A stretch of DNA of 64,000 bases from NCBI GenBank assembly GCA_948567375.1, contig OX419757.1, forward strand, positions 42,594,001-42,658,000, in the 5' to 3' direction. Positions 1 to 11,201 of the stretch are shown piece by piece; the stretch's first letter is position 1; each line of letters starts with the position of its first letter. The notes beneath the pieces were generated by a model. It searched no databases. It saw only the letters and a program-made list of their open reading frames with translations, and had not been told where the DNA came from. Origin of the DNA: Lunularia cruciata (taxonomy: Eukaryota > Streptophyta > Marchantiopsida > Lunulariales > Lunulariaceae). A program made the translations under genes and the position numbers.

Positions 1-1410
1 AATTGCAAATTCTTCGGTGCTCACCGCTTTCCTCACAAACGAGAGCACCAAATCTACTAGACAAAATATAGCGCCAATAACGACAACCAATAACATACAG
101 GAAAACTATGGAGGTACATTTCTCTGCTACTCTTTTCTATCTTCGTTCCCTCGAGCATCGCTCGAAGAAGGTGCTACTACTGTAATCACAGCGTATATTA
201 AATCAGCGTCCTGAATGATATAGATCTTCTCCGATCACTACGAATTAGCATAGATTGAGCTGGGAACTGCTAGTCTCAGAACTGCTAAGGAGGAGACAAG
301 TAGTAATGAGAGAGATTTCGTTCAAGAATAAAATCAAATTGTCGTTCTAAGGTCTGGTATGCATTACAATTGCTTCAAAAATTAATGAATTGCAAGTTAC
401 AGACAGAACTTCTAAGGCCAGGAATGCACATTCCTGTTAAGCTAAACAAAGAATAGATAATTTACTAAAGACTTGGCGTGTCAACGAGACCAGCTCTTGC
501 GCCCCAATTGTCTTGGATGAGCACATGTCTTGATCAAGCACAGGAAGTGACTGGGTACCAGAAGCTACACGGCAGGGTCCGATGGCGCTGCAGTTCTGTA
601 ATGCGCATCATTGACAAGAGTTGGAACAAGCACCCCCAGAACCCCTTATAATTCATCCAATTCTCTTTGTCCGCCCAGGCTTGCCCACTACCCAAACTTG
701 CAAACCTGTGCAAGGAATGATTTGAACCCCACTTCTGAGATTAGTCTACAGGCAGCTAGTACATATCAACGAGTTTCAGGTTCCCAACTATATGTTGTGG
801 GTTGAGTCAACTGTAATCTATACGTACCCTGTGACTATGAACATAAGCCCTATCCACACTTCCAAAGGCTAACCTAGAAAATTATCCCTTATAGTCCTCG
901 TAACCTTGACTCTCCCTCCTTCCTGAGAGCTTACACAGAAAGCTTCTCCAAGATAAATTCATCTCGTCAGATTTAGCCTCGAGCCGGACAGACACAATAA
1001 GCTAGAAAGGCAGAAGCTCATCACTTGAGTCACATGACGTGTTATTTCCAACATTCATCACGTCATAGTGAAAGACAAGATGGACCATTCACCCCGATAA
1101 TTGATTTGAGGAGTGCTTCACAGCGCTCTAGGAATGCTAGAAGTGGTACAACGTAGCCTTCGTACACCAATTGTCATGAACAACAGCCGACAACTCACCA
1201 AATCAGGAACTTCTATTGCATGATGAAGACAGGCACATCTCCCTCTCTTCCGGATCCGCCTGCACATCCTCACTGCCCTACAACACTCCCTCTTTCAAAT
1301 CCAGATAGAGTCGTGAAGCCAATTGTGCCTGAACCCCTCGAAACCCAGCCCTCCAACCCCAAACCTAGAACCAGTATGACCGACGCAGAATCAAATCATC
1401 TGTCCAAGAA

Positions 1411-1430
1411 CTCTCTCTCTCTCTCTCTCT
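1411..1430. repeat. (CT)10 microsatellite
   Basis: A perfect run of ten CT dinucleotides. CT/GA runs often lie near plant promoters, but I see no gene here to attach it to. Confidence 0.95.
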
Positions 1431-1780
1431 AAAGCAGGAAGCACCTAGACCAAACCTCCTTTCCAAGTCCAAAATCGCCACCAGTTCTCCAAGAATGCTC
1501 CGCTCCCCTTTTCACCCTTCCTTTACCATGTACAATACTTCCACTCTCTCCTCCCTCGCTGGACTCCCCTCCCTCTCCCTCAGTCCCACCACGGTGCCTC
1601 TGCCAAAATGACCAAACCAAGGGAGCGCGCGCGGGGAATGCCAAGAGCACAAAAGCGAACGAGGATGACAATAACACGAAGATGCGTGCCACTAGCGTTG
1701 TTTGCAGCACTACCGTAGTGCAAATGGAGAAGGCAAAAGAGCACACAGAACAGAGGTACCGAGAGTGGAAGAAAAGACCC

Positions 1781-1834
1781 AGACCCGGACCCGGACCCGG
1801 ACGGACGGACAGACAGACAGACGAACGAACGAAG
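1781..1834. repeat. Compound microsatellite grading from CCCGGA to CGGA, CAGA and CGAA
   Basis: The repeat unit changes stepwise along the tract. Hexamers of CCCGGA come first, then CGGA tetramers, then CAGA tetramers, then CGAA tetramers. Each step differs from the last by one base or by loss of two C residues, as expected of slippage followed by point mutation. Confidence 0.9.
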
Positions 1835-2405
1835 TGAAAGGTGCATTGAAATAACCCTAACCTTCACGACCACCGGTTTTCTTTGCCGGCGAGGACAACG
1901 ACGTTAGTTCATCGACCCTTGCTTACCGTGGTTATTTCGCTGTCACGTCTTGTTCTTGGGAAGTCGCGCACCACCCAACCCTCCCTCCCTCCCCTACCTT
2001 GCCCGCGAAGCGTGCCAGAGCTTGACGGAGATTCACCGATCTCCCCTCCTCCGGGACATCAAGTGTCCCCACCATTTCACCCTACAAGTATCATTTTCCG
2101 ACTGGTCCTTGGTCGATCGAGAAAACTCTCCCGATTGACAACTTCAATCCCAGCGTACTAGATCCGGCTATGTCTAAACAAAGCTAATGCAAAAAACATT
2201 AAAAATCGATTGGGCTCGCCTAATGTTTGCATGGTTGTAGAAGCGCGTGATGTTTTATCTTTTATCCGGGCGTAAGTAGAATACTTTGCGGAGATCAAAT
2301 CAGCTTTCGTCTCTCTCCTCTTGGGTTTCTTCTGGTGGTTTAGACAATTTCAAGGATATTCATATACGCGGCACCTCGAAGAAAGGACATCAACCCCATA
2401 CCTGA

Positions 2406-2452
2406 TTAGTTCACAGGTGCATTAGCTCTGGTTAGTTCACAGGTGCATTAGC
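2406..2452. repeat. Short tandem duplication, 26-bp period
   Basis: A 21-bp word beginning TTAGTTCACAGG occurs exactly twice, at 2406-2426 and 2432-2452, with five bases between the copies. Confidence 0.9.
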
Positions 2453-2831
2453 ATCAACTGCCATTGTTGAGAGCAGATCGTTGGCAGAGGATATCATCAC
2501 TTTCTCTGATTGAGGTTGTTTATGATATTGTTGAAAAGTTCCCTTGCTAAGAAATGATGAAGCAGTTTCCTTTCGCAAAGGATGAAGTATATTCCCTTCT
2601 TTTAGTTTCAGTGATTTCATACAAGTCGTATATCCTTGAAGTTGCCATCTTGGTTAACTCCCTACTCACATGAATTTAAGAAGTATCATGATGAGACAGA
2701 GTTTTTGCAACTTACATGTATGAAAAATTCCCTGCTACCAGCCATAAGCTTTAAATTAATGGCATCCTCTATAAGTGACATAAACTTTCGTTTGCTACTC
2801 ATCACCGGTGGTGAAGCGGAGAGAATAAGTA

Positions 2832-2882
2832 ATAAGCCGTTCTTTCTACTTCTATCCAATGAAAGTAGAAAGAACGACTTAT
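2832..2882. repeat. Hairpin: 20-bp inverted repeat with an 11-nt loop
   Basis: The arm at 2832-2851 is the reverse complement of 2863-2882 except for one position, and the loop is 11 nt. It could be the core of a small MITE or a foldback transcript. I see no flanking target duplication and no gene, so its role is unknown. Confidence 0.85.
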
Positions 2883-3813
2883 ATCTTATCTCAAAAGTTT
2901 CACTAATTTAGTGCTTGGTAAGCTACCCTTGTATTCAAATCGAGAACATGCTTGTCAACAGAACATCTTATATGGATTGTTGTTGAACTATCCACAAGTT
3001 TATTTATAGTTTCTCCAGAGCTCGCTATACTCTCTGCATGTGTCAAATATAGATGTAATTACTGGAACTTACTCCAAGACCGTCCGTAGATGTTTCCCCT
3101 CCCTCCACCTTTCTTGTGTATTTAGTGTCGGGAGCTGAAAGCAATGAGCTTAAGATTCGTGTCCTAGTGCGGTGCTAAAATAGTTAAGATTCAACACCGT
3201 ACCTGCTGGTACGGTCGTCGTCAAAGTAAACGTTTTGAAAAAACTTCAATGTAGTACATATACTGTGATAGAGTCTGGTTATGTTCTGTAAAACTAGTCA
3301 AAAATGCTTCTTCACACTTAATATCGCAAAGGAAAAAGAGTGTAACCTAGAAATGTCCCTTAAAAGCAATATCACTAATGCGGCGCCTAACGACCTCCTC
3401 GAGGAGGTTCCTAGATGAATGTGGAACAAAATTTACTACTTCGCGTTAGTGGATTGTCCTCTCAAATCCTTTCATGCGGTATCGGTCGTACTGGAGTACT
3501 TTGAAGGCTAAAATCAACATTCAAGATGCCCTGTAGAGGGAGCCCCATTTGATAGGGATGTTCTGCACTAGCGCGTTTGAGTCCCTATTCATCTCAGCAC
3601 TTTCAGAACGATAAATGTTGCAGAAGAACTTTCTCGAGAGTCACTAGAATTAGATTTAAGTGCATCCTGACATCGAGTAAGTTGGGGGAAAAGGGCCAGG
3701 TACTTTGATGCAGAAAGTGCGAGCTTTATCATTTTGTTGGATAAACGAGAACAGATGGAGAATATCAAAGTAAACACAAATTACAGATTCGGACCTGTTC
3801 AATATCAGTCACT

Positions 3814-4136
3814 GTGAGCATCTCTCTGCCCGAGTGGCCGTGCCGGGATCAATGTCAACGAACTCGGAAGCACGAAGTATTGGACTGGGCTACAGCTACA
3901 GCAACATTGCCGGGACCGTGGGCCAGCAGTTCACTGTCAGATGGGCATTTACGTTTTACAGCGCTTTCCCGGACCAGAAGGTCAACTTTACCGGCAGCGG
4001 CAGTAGTTGGATATTTGCTCGTCTATCATCTGCTTCCGGCCGGAGACCAGCCGCCAACAGAGAAACCGATGCAGCTGATCGCGATCGAGGGGTCACTTGT
4101 CCAAGGCCGACGAGACGTAAAGTAACTGGCAGGTGA
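3814..4136 (+). other. Unrecognised overlapping ORFs of 103 and 100 codons
   Basis: Two frames are open together at 3814-4125 and 3834-4136, in a locally GC-richer stretch. The second frame has a Gly/Ser/Phe-rich part of ordinary composition (around NIAGTVGQQFTVRW). I recognise neither product. There is no neighbouring exon, splice context or repeat to support either one. It could be a fragment of an exon or chance openness. Confidence 0.15.
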
Positions 4137-5662
4137 TCCGGGTCAATGCTACCGCGTAGAGAAGCGACCGATCGACGAAAACGGGGTAAAATTACGCAAC
4201 TGAGGGGGCTGGGCCCGAAGCACAGGCTAAGCTACAGGAGGCATCGGGGCTCGGGATATCGAGTACGGTAAAGTCCCGTCACAATAGCTGCCCGGTAAAC
4301 CTGTTCACGTCGCGGGCCACTTCACGTCGATTGGTAGATTTCCCCAGGACTGCATTTCTTTTCCTCCTAAAACTAGCTACAATTAAAAATAGTCGGCTAG
4401 CTTTTAGATCGTGAATTCGTAGTCCCGCACCTTCCTCCGTCAAACGCGAGGAGACACCTCCGCCTTTTATAATAGCGTGCGGGGGCGTCTTTATCTGATG
4501 ACGAAAAGAATTTGTATCAGAAGTGAAACGCTGTGAAAAGTGCAAGAAACAAAGAGCACTAGGCCATGGGAAAAGGATATAATCCCAAACTTAAGTAGAT
4601 TGTATCGACCAACCAAACATAGTAATTCTCTTTAAAAGCCTAATTTTGAATTATACGATAGAGTTGTTTTATAGGTTTAATGGGTACAGGGTGGTAAGAG
4701 AGGTGGAAAGGTCTTACTCGCGGAAGGAGCTTTAATTCCACTACGTTTACATGGCTATATAAACTTAATGCTTGGGAATGTCTAAAAGATTAATGTTCTA
4801 AATCATGAAGTGAATGTTATCGATGGATCATCATAGTCAGTCTCCTTTATATAGTAATGCCTCTCAAACACAACTATCAAAATGATTGTAAAGATACCCA
4901 AAAGTATCTAGTGCCAAGTGTATCAACGTAAGGTATGGTCCAGGTGCATAATGTCTTACTTGCCTTTAATGGTACTGAAAACTCTTCCCTTTCGCTTGCA
5001 TGGTGGTGCATGCTAAACAAAAGTTTTGTAAGGGATTGCCAACCACCACATTAGACCTTGTATTGTATAAATCTCTAAGGCTCACAACAACCTCTAATAT
5101 TATTTTGGTCATTTTAAGTTATCTTGTGTATATACATCGCTACACGACATACACATTATAGAAGCACAACTCACACATAAATCATACATGGATTCTAAAG
5201 TGCCACATTTATTAATTTATTTACACAATAAATAATTAGTTTCAAACCACACTCAATCAGATAAATACTTGATCTATTACTCCATAATCTGCCAACAATT
5301 GGGTACTTATTACAATCAAGCCACGCCCTATCTAGCTAAGAGAATCCAAATGACGTCTGTCGACCTTTGTTCACCATAGCCAGGAACTTGAAGGCTCAAT
5401 ATCAAAAAAGTGAGCTCTCTGGAGTTGCACTTCAAAATTATACCCCTTGGTCTCCAGTCCTAACAATCTCGTTGATGGCACATCCGACAATGCAAATACT
5501 GCTAAGTGATAGAGGCCACACCATGTAGTCAATACACTAAACACAAAATCTGACTAGCAACAAGTAGTCTATGATAACTACCAAAATACTCCTAACTACC
5601 AACGCTACTACTCTAGAGTCCGAGCAATCTAGGTGCAACATTACAAATGGTGTGACAGTTGT

Positions 5663-5683
5663 TATATATATATATATATATAT
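5663..5683. repeat. (TA)n microsatellite in the III-a 3' region
   Basis: A run of about ten TA dinucleotides lies inside the family III non-coding 3' region. Confidence 0.9.
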
Positions 5684-5940
5684 CACTATCAACATCAACT
5701 ATTATAGAAGCACAACTCACACGTAAGTCATATATGGACTCTAAAGTGCCACAATCACCTCCCAATTGGCAATTAGGTCCCTCTAACTCCAAAAAGCCAT
5801 GTACTCCAAGTATATGGTACCCTATGGTGGGCAAAAGATCAAGAAGTTGGGTGCTATCGAGCCCCTTGTTAATCATTAATTGTTAATTGTTAATCGTCTA
5901 TCTACAATCTATACCATATAAAGGATGAACCAGTTATAGG

Positions 5941-6084
5941 TCAAGTACATCTAGGACATAATCATTGTCCTTGATGAACCACCATGAGAGGAGGAGTCAA
6001 ACATGCCATATGTCATCCTCTCAAACAATTATCACACACTAATATAGTAGTAGCTCCACTAAAAGAGTCGCGTAACATACACCG
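5941..6084 (-). pseudogene. C-terminal PHD finger of the family III integrase (broken)
   Basis: The minus-strand frame ending in a stop at 5941-5943 reads C-M-L-R, then L-V-C-D-N-C, then stop-H-M-A-C, and finally L-C-P-R-C-T. This is the C-x2-C, C-x2-C, H-x2-C, C-x2-C order of a C4HC3 PHD zinc finger. Here the second ligand Cys is Arg, the Trp before His is a TGA stop, and the usual Trp before the last CxxC is also TGA. PHD fingers bind histone H3 tails. In a retrotransposon integrase the domain would plausibly steer integration or read chromatin, which is inference. The plus-strand copy at 40590-40778 has the same layout. Confidence 0.7.
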
Positions 6085-6109
6085 TAAGCCTACAAGTGCT
6101 AAGCTTGGG

Positions 6110-7545
6110 TCCGTAGTACCATCAATCTTTTAGAGTTGGCATGGTGCATAATTGCGTATATGATTTGTCCAAAAAACACAATCATGTCCTTACAACACAA
6201 GGACTCCAGATGGCAAAACCTCACTCACTCTCAAGATAGTGCGACCTGTAGAAACATCAAGTGTTATTGATGTTATCTATTGTAGATATACATAATCACT
6301 TGGATGAGATCTACATATTGAGGGTCTATAACCTCCCCCTTGAATGGTAGCATAGTGTAAGGTATCCCTATGTTAAGCAATCATTAAGTTCTCAAAGGCC
6401 ATCAGCATCACTTTACAAAAGATCTTTGCCCGTTGAGAACATGCGCTCATCCATACATCTGGATCATCCTAGTCTAAAACTACAATAGTATCTCAACAAA
6501 TGGCTATAGATAAATCTAGATCTCATCCATAGAGTAGAAAGTAAGGAGAGAAGGATGCTCAAGAAGCTTGCCCACTGAACTAATAGCCCATGGCCAACCA
6601 AGGTAACTAGAGATCTCAATCTCCCAAGTGGTCTCTCTACAACCATACTTCTACAATCCTCTCTTCACTATCTGAACCACTCTCTCTACTAAGCCATTTG
6701 CCTCATAATGATCTCAAGAGGTGGTACAATGATTAATCAAAGCCTTGTCACACAAGACCTAAAACTCCCCCAAGGACTTTGTACCTTGATCAGTCAAAAC
6801 CTCAATGGATGCACCTAAATGACTAAGAACCCAATCCAGAAACAAGTAAGTTGTTCCTTCACTGGACTTGCCACAAACTGCCACTAGCTTAATCCACTTG
6901 GAGAAGTGCTCCACCATCACCAAAATGTATCAATGATGTCTCACAATCAATAGTAAAGGTCCAACAAAGTCTGAACTCCAATAGTAACCCAATCCCATGA
7001 TAGGTAATGGGTGTAATTGTGGCATAGGAGCATTAAATGATGTTCTAACTCAATCACAAACCACACATCTGGCAATAAGCTCATGAATATTGGTTTTCAT
7101 ACCATGCTACCAATAATTACTCTTGAGTAAGCTATATGTATGTTTTACTCCAAAATGTCCTAGCTCCTCATGAGCATGATGGACCAACCGTGGTCTCTAA
7201 GATGAAAGTGTACTAGTCTCACTCTACCATCTTCCATACACAAAGAAGGTGTGTGCCCTCCAATTTGAACCGTCTGGCTTGCTGAAGAACGTGATCTCTC
7301 TTGTTGGCCCCAATTGTGCCACCCCCAACACTAATGCAAAGATAGTCCATCACTAAGAAATCATCATGAATGTCTCATTGAATTGTACCACTATCTCCAT
7401 TCTTTGGATTTATGATCTCAATAATTCCTCATGTATGCATTAAGAGAGATACCACCAAAGCCTCAAAAAATATACAAAGAAAGGCAGATGCATGCCAACC
7501 AAGCACCATCTCCTCATATGTCTCACAATGCCAACATTGTCATAC
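6110..7545 (-). pseudogene. Family III gypsy integrase (broken)
   Basis: Integrase would insert the element cDNA into host DNA in the nucleus. On the minus strand, around 7190-6900, a zinc-binding start is visible with H-x-E-E-L-G-H-F and then C-V-V-C. It is followed by PLPIMGLGY and by core words such as EHFSKWIKLV. The same words occur in the plus-strand family III integrase at 38810-39000. Stops and frameshifts are spread throughout, so no continuous product is possible. The N-terminal zinc domain and catalytic core come before the PHD finger at 5941-6084. Confidence 0.6.
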
Positions 7546-9638
7546 TTTGTTTTTCTCTCTTAAGGAACACACAGGGTACCTAGTTGTGGACCCTATAGAT
7601 TATAGGTTCTAGATAAACCTATCCCTACTAGTTTTAGTGCGTGTAGAATCCAACCTATAGAACTTTCCCTTCTAAGTTTTGTATTTTGCTATCGGGTAGG
7701 GTAGAAACAAGTAGCCTAACTTATCATCATAACACTCACTCTTGGTTTGTTGGTCATCACTTCCAATATTATCAAGGAGAAATACACAACACTCCTAGAA
7801 GGAAATAACCTAAGCGTGATGCATGCACACCAATCCAAACCAACTTGGCATACAAACAAGCATGCAAGCACGGAGAGGATCCAATCACAAGAATCCAACA
7901 GCAACTCTCCGTGCTTTTGGTCAAAATTGAGCTCCAAAGCCCTCTTGCTCTATCATCAAGCCAATTTCAACATGTACCCCAAGTTTCCTCCGATATGTAC
8001 TTCAGCCTTTGCCCAATTTGTACTCTAAGTGGAGTGACCCTATGTCTTATTGATGAGGAAATCCTATGTAACTCAGAGGGGCATAACTTTCTCTATGTAA
8101 CTTGTATTCTTTTGTTCTACAATACAATGGAAAACCTATAAGATAATCTTTCTATGATATAAAATAAGCCACAATCTGATCATTACAAATCCCCTAACAA
8201 GCTCTCAAACTTGGCCAATTTCTATCATTTTTACCCGAAATTTATAATCCTTAATTTAAGAGTTTGCTCCTGATTCTGTGTAATTGTCCCTATATTTCTG
8301 GATCAAAGGTGCATCTTATCTTCAAAAACACTCTAGAAAACTATAATCCTCAATCATAGACACACAAATAGGAGAATTGACACTCAATCATGATAAAAGA
8401 TAGAAATATTCTACCAAGCTTATGATAGTATTTTTAATAGAGTTTGTTGCATCAGCTCTCACTCGCCATACACCCAAAGTCAACCAAAAATTTCACAATA
8501 GTTTTTTGTGCTCTTTTCTAAACCTTTGTATAGTTTAGTACCCTAATCAAACCCCAAACCCTAGATATGGATTGATTCTTGAGTTGGGCTAACTTGTGAG
8601 CTCTATAGACCCAAGTATGCTTGATCCAAGACCCTTAATTTTATACTTGAGGAATTCACATAAAACCTCTGAAGAAAAGTAAAAACCTTAGTCACAAACA
8701 ATACTAGAAATTTTCATAGGGTGATTCAGACCACAACTTCAAGAATGACCAAATCTTCAAACCTGATAAGCATCTCATCTCCAACTCCTCACTTTCCAAA
8801 GCTCCAACTTTAATTGGACAGATCTGATTTCATATTGATTGAACCTATAAATTTCTTGAGCTCAACAATACAAGCACTTTGTCAAATCACCAACCCAACT
8901 AAAATATCATGAAGATGTCTCAAAAACCTTTCTAAATCACCTATTTTGTACTCTTGGGTATGAATTTTACCCCCTTAATTCAATTGATCATATCTTCCAA
9001 AGAATTCACTCAAATCACTTAATTCTAGTCTTCAAATTATATCTTGTTAGTTGTTCTCTCCAACCATAGTTCTTTCTATTTGAATGCCCTTCCCAAAATC
9101 CCTTTATAGTCAAAAAATTTCCAGACTTTCTCCTTGGAACCCAATCTCTTGTATTTTGTCATTTAGCCTCTTCACTTTTTGACAAGTGGACTCCACAACT
9201 CCACCTTGAAGATCATGAGAAAAATTGAGTCATTCTTCAACTACAAAAGCACGTAGATTGTCAAATCCCAAACTTGCTTGTAATTAAGCATAGGATTTGG
9301 GTTTTCTATCAACGACTTTGTGAATACCACCCCGAAACATGTCACTATCCAATCTCATAAGCCATTGCGGTGTAGCATCTGAAGCTTGATGAGAAAAAGA
9401 TTTGGGAGTGGTGGATCAAGAGCATGGGACATCTCTTGCTCAATTTCTCTCTCTATCACTAGACCTCCACACTCTACTACAACTCTCACTCTCAAGGTCC
9501 TCCTCCCACTCGAGACTCCTCCAACTAAAACACACCACCTTATCAACTCTCCACCACATATATACAAAAGAGCCCTCAAAGAAGACAAGACCATAATCCA
9601 TGTAGCCAGTCATATAGATGTACATGGATTGTTTTACA
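7546..9638 (-). mobile_element. Family III LTR-like non-coding block
   Basis: I find no coding signal. The end at about 9480-9635 is clearly similar to 23990-24140. The start near 7700-7860 shares scattered words with 22255-22450. Two copies of about 2 kb in the same orientation, each next to family III coding remnants, suggest a long family III LTR read on the minus strand. The block begins TGTAAAAC at 9638. The short ORFs here look like chance. The exact LTR boundary toward the integrase is not clear. Confidence 0.4.
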
Positions 9639-10367
9639 TACTCCGAGGCCAAGAGAAGTGAGAGAAACACAAATTACACACTCAACATTTGGTGCTCCAA
9701 AGGAGCAACTTCTCTTTATTATATAGACAAAGAGGATCTCCTCCAAGGAAGCTCCACCATAGGATTAGGCACACAGATATGTGACATGTCAGCAAACTCC
9801 ACCCTTGAATTACTTACTTGGATGGGTGACATGTCGGTCTAGGTCCTATCTGGTAGGTCAAACAAGCTTTGATCGGAGGGAATCTTTTAGGGAATCTTCC
9901 TATAGGAGTCTCAGAATCACGTAAGGTACCGTTGGGAAGCTCTTGATGAGACAAACTAGGGGGAGGGAAGGCCGGGCTTTCCTTTGTTGGGGGGGGGGAT
10001 TTGCACATTTTTGAGGCCTTATTTATCCGTTTAGGCTTCTGAAATTACCTTCAAAGATTTCAGGCATATTTTAGTTCCTACTCTATTAGTAGAAGTCCCC
10101 TTTTGGTGATACATCTTTCTGATCTGTTTAGTCCATCATGTGTAACATCCTTCCAGATGTTAACAAACCAATTCTCATCTTTATATCATAGGTCTAGCTA
10201 TTGGTTCTAAGGTTTTAAAATCTATTTTGGTTCCTGCTCTATTAGTAGAAGTACTCTTTTTGTGATACTTCTATCTGATCTATTTTAACCATCATGTATA
10301 ACATCATTCTAGATGTTACCAAACCAAATTTCACATCTAGATCATATGGCTAGCTCTTGGTATTATA
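9636..10367 (-). repeat. Family II LTR A (3' LTR of II-a)
   Basis: This block matches 21333-22066 over its whole length in the same orientation. On the minus strand it begins TATAATACC, a decayed TGTAATACC, right after a polypurine tract. It contains an internal tandem duplication of about 185 bp. Both halves carry a Ty-like word for 'CTATTAGTAGAAGT' and a TAACATC..GATGTTA dyad. Its far end abuts the family III LTR-like block within a few bases, so the exact last base is uncertain. Confidence 0.8.
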
Positions 10368-10382
10368 GACCTCCCTCCTTTT
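10368..10382 (-). promoter_or_regulatory. Polypurine tract of family II
   Basis: On the minus strand AAAAGGAGGGAGGTC lies directly before the 3' LTR. This is the expected place and composition for the plus-strand DNA primer of an LTR retrotransposon. Confidence 0.75.
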
Positions 10383-10396
10383 AAGATGCAATGTCC

Positions 10397-11042
10397 TCAT
10401 TGTTGCTCAAATACTTGCACCAACACTGGTGCATGTGTCAAATTGGCAGCAGGCTCCCAGGTTGCTTCATAGAGGGGGTAACCTTTCCACTATACTAGAT
10501 AGTCCACCCGTGGATGGCGAGTACAACGTATGCATTTTTGGAGAGTACACTCCACTTCATATTCCTCTATGCCATCAATGAGTGTCGGACAAGGTCGAAT
10601 GTCTTAGGTGGAATGACCTTGGCCTGAGTAGGGAGCATATCTACGTAGTAGGGAAACATGGAACACGGGATGGATCTTCATGTGTGGTGGTAGCTCAAGG
10701 TGATAGGCTACAGCACTGACACGACAAAGAATCAAGAAAGACCTAATAAAATGAGGTCTGAGCTCACAAGGTCCAACTAATGTGAGGGTGGTTGTCGATA
10801 GCTACACTTGATCCCCAATATTGAACTCCATGTGCCTATGGTGTGCATCAGCATACTAATTCTGTCAATTTTGTGCAATTTGTAATCTGTGCTTTGCGCT
10901 CTCCACACCTTGTTGGATTCTAGAAACAAACGTGTTGACTGCATCGACCTTGGTAGCCATTGGACGGATCTTCATCAAGCTAGAAGGTGTGAAGGGATGC
11001 TCACCATACATGAGGAAGAATGGAGTGACTTGGGTGGATGCA
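10397..11042 (-). pseudogene. Family II integrase C-terminus with chromodomain
   Basis: The minus strand reads STQVTPFFLMYGEHP, then SAKHRLQIAQN, HLELPPHMKIHPVFHVS, and a chromodomain with EYEVECTL and WKGYPLYEATWEP. It ends FEQQ before TGA at 10397-10399. Chromodomains at this place bind modified histones and target integration in chromoviruses. Several stops break it, including one just before WKGYP. The N-terminal half of the same integrase resumes at 14746, beyond an insertion that cut the reading frame between the Ala and Ser codons of NNSVNA-STQ. Confidence 0.85.
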
Positions 11043-11201
11043 TATGGTACCCACATTTTTTTTTTATGGTTAGTAGTGTTTAAGAGATGAAGTAAGCACA
11101 AAAAAGTTGAATTGCGGACAAAGAATGGACGGAAGTAACTTCGGAGGAAAGCCGAAGAAGCTGACATCGGATCCGATGATGGATGTACTTGGAAGAGGAG
11201 T

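Larger units (their letters stand above)
1..5109. other. Unassigned left arm, no gene recognised
   Basis: This stretch is less AT-rich than most of the window. I find no long ORF, no recognisable protein motif and no LTR. The ORFs present are short (about 105 residues or fewer), overlap on both strands and lack family signatures. The only structures I can support are the microsatellites, the tandem duplication and the hairpin listed separately. It could be low-copy intergenic DNA, introns or UTRs of a gene outside the window. Nothing here justifies a gene call. Confidence 0.5.
5110..7545 (-). mobile_element. Family III gypsy remnant III-a: integrase, PHD finger and 3' non-coding end
   Basis: Reading the minus strand from 7545 to 5110 gives the end of RNase H, the integrase, a PHD finger, a stop, and then non-coding DNA. 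The same order and wording occur on the plus strand at 38440-41640. Upstream reverse transcriptase is absent: beyond about 7545 the sequence passes into family III LTR-like DNA. The 3' part contains a partial duplication (5130-5215 resembles 5670-5755), also present in the plus-strand copy (40960-41060 and 41510-41590). The copy is very old and broken by many stops. Confidence 0.7.

Noticed and set aside
1429-1873. Overlapping minus ORFs of 97 and 105 codons
   Set aside because: They are driven by microsatellite and GA/CT-rich DNA and encode low-complexity Ser/Leu/Phe stretches.
5613-5886. ORFs on both strands with a run of Tyr-Ile
   Set aside because: The Tyr-Ile run is translation of the (TA)n microsatellite in the family III non-coding end.
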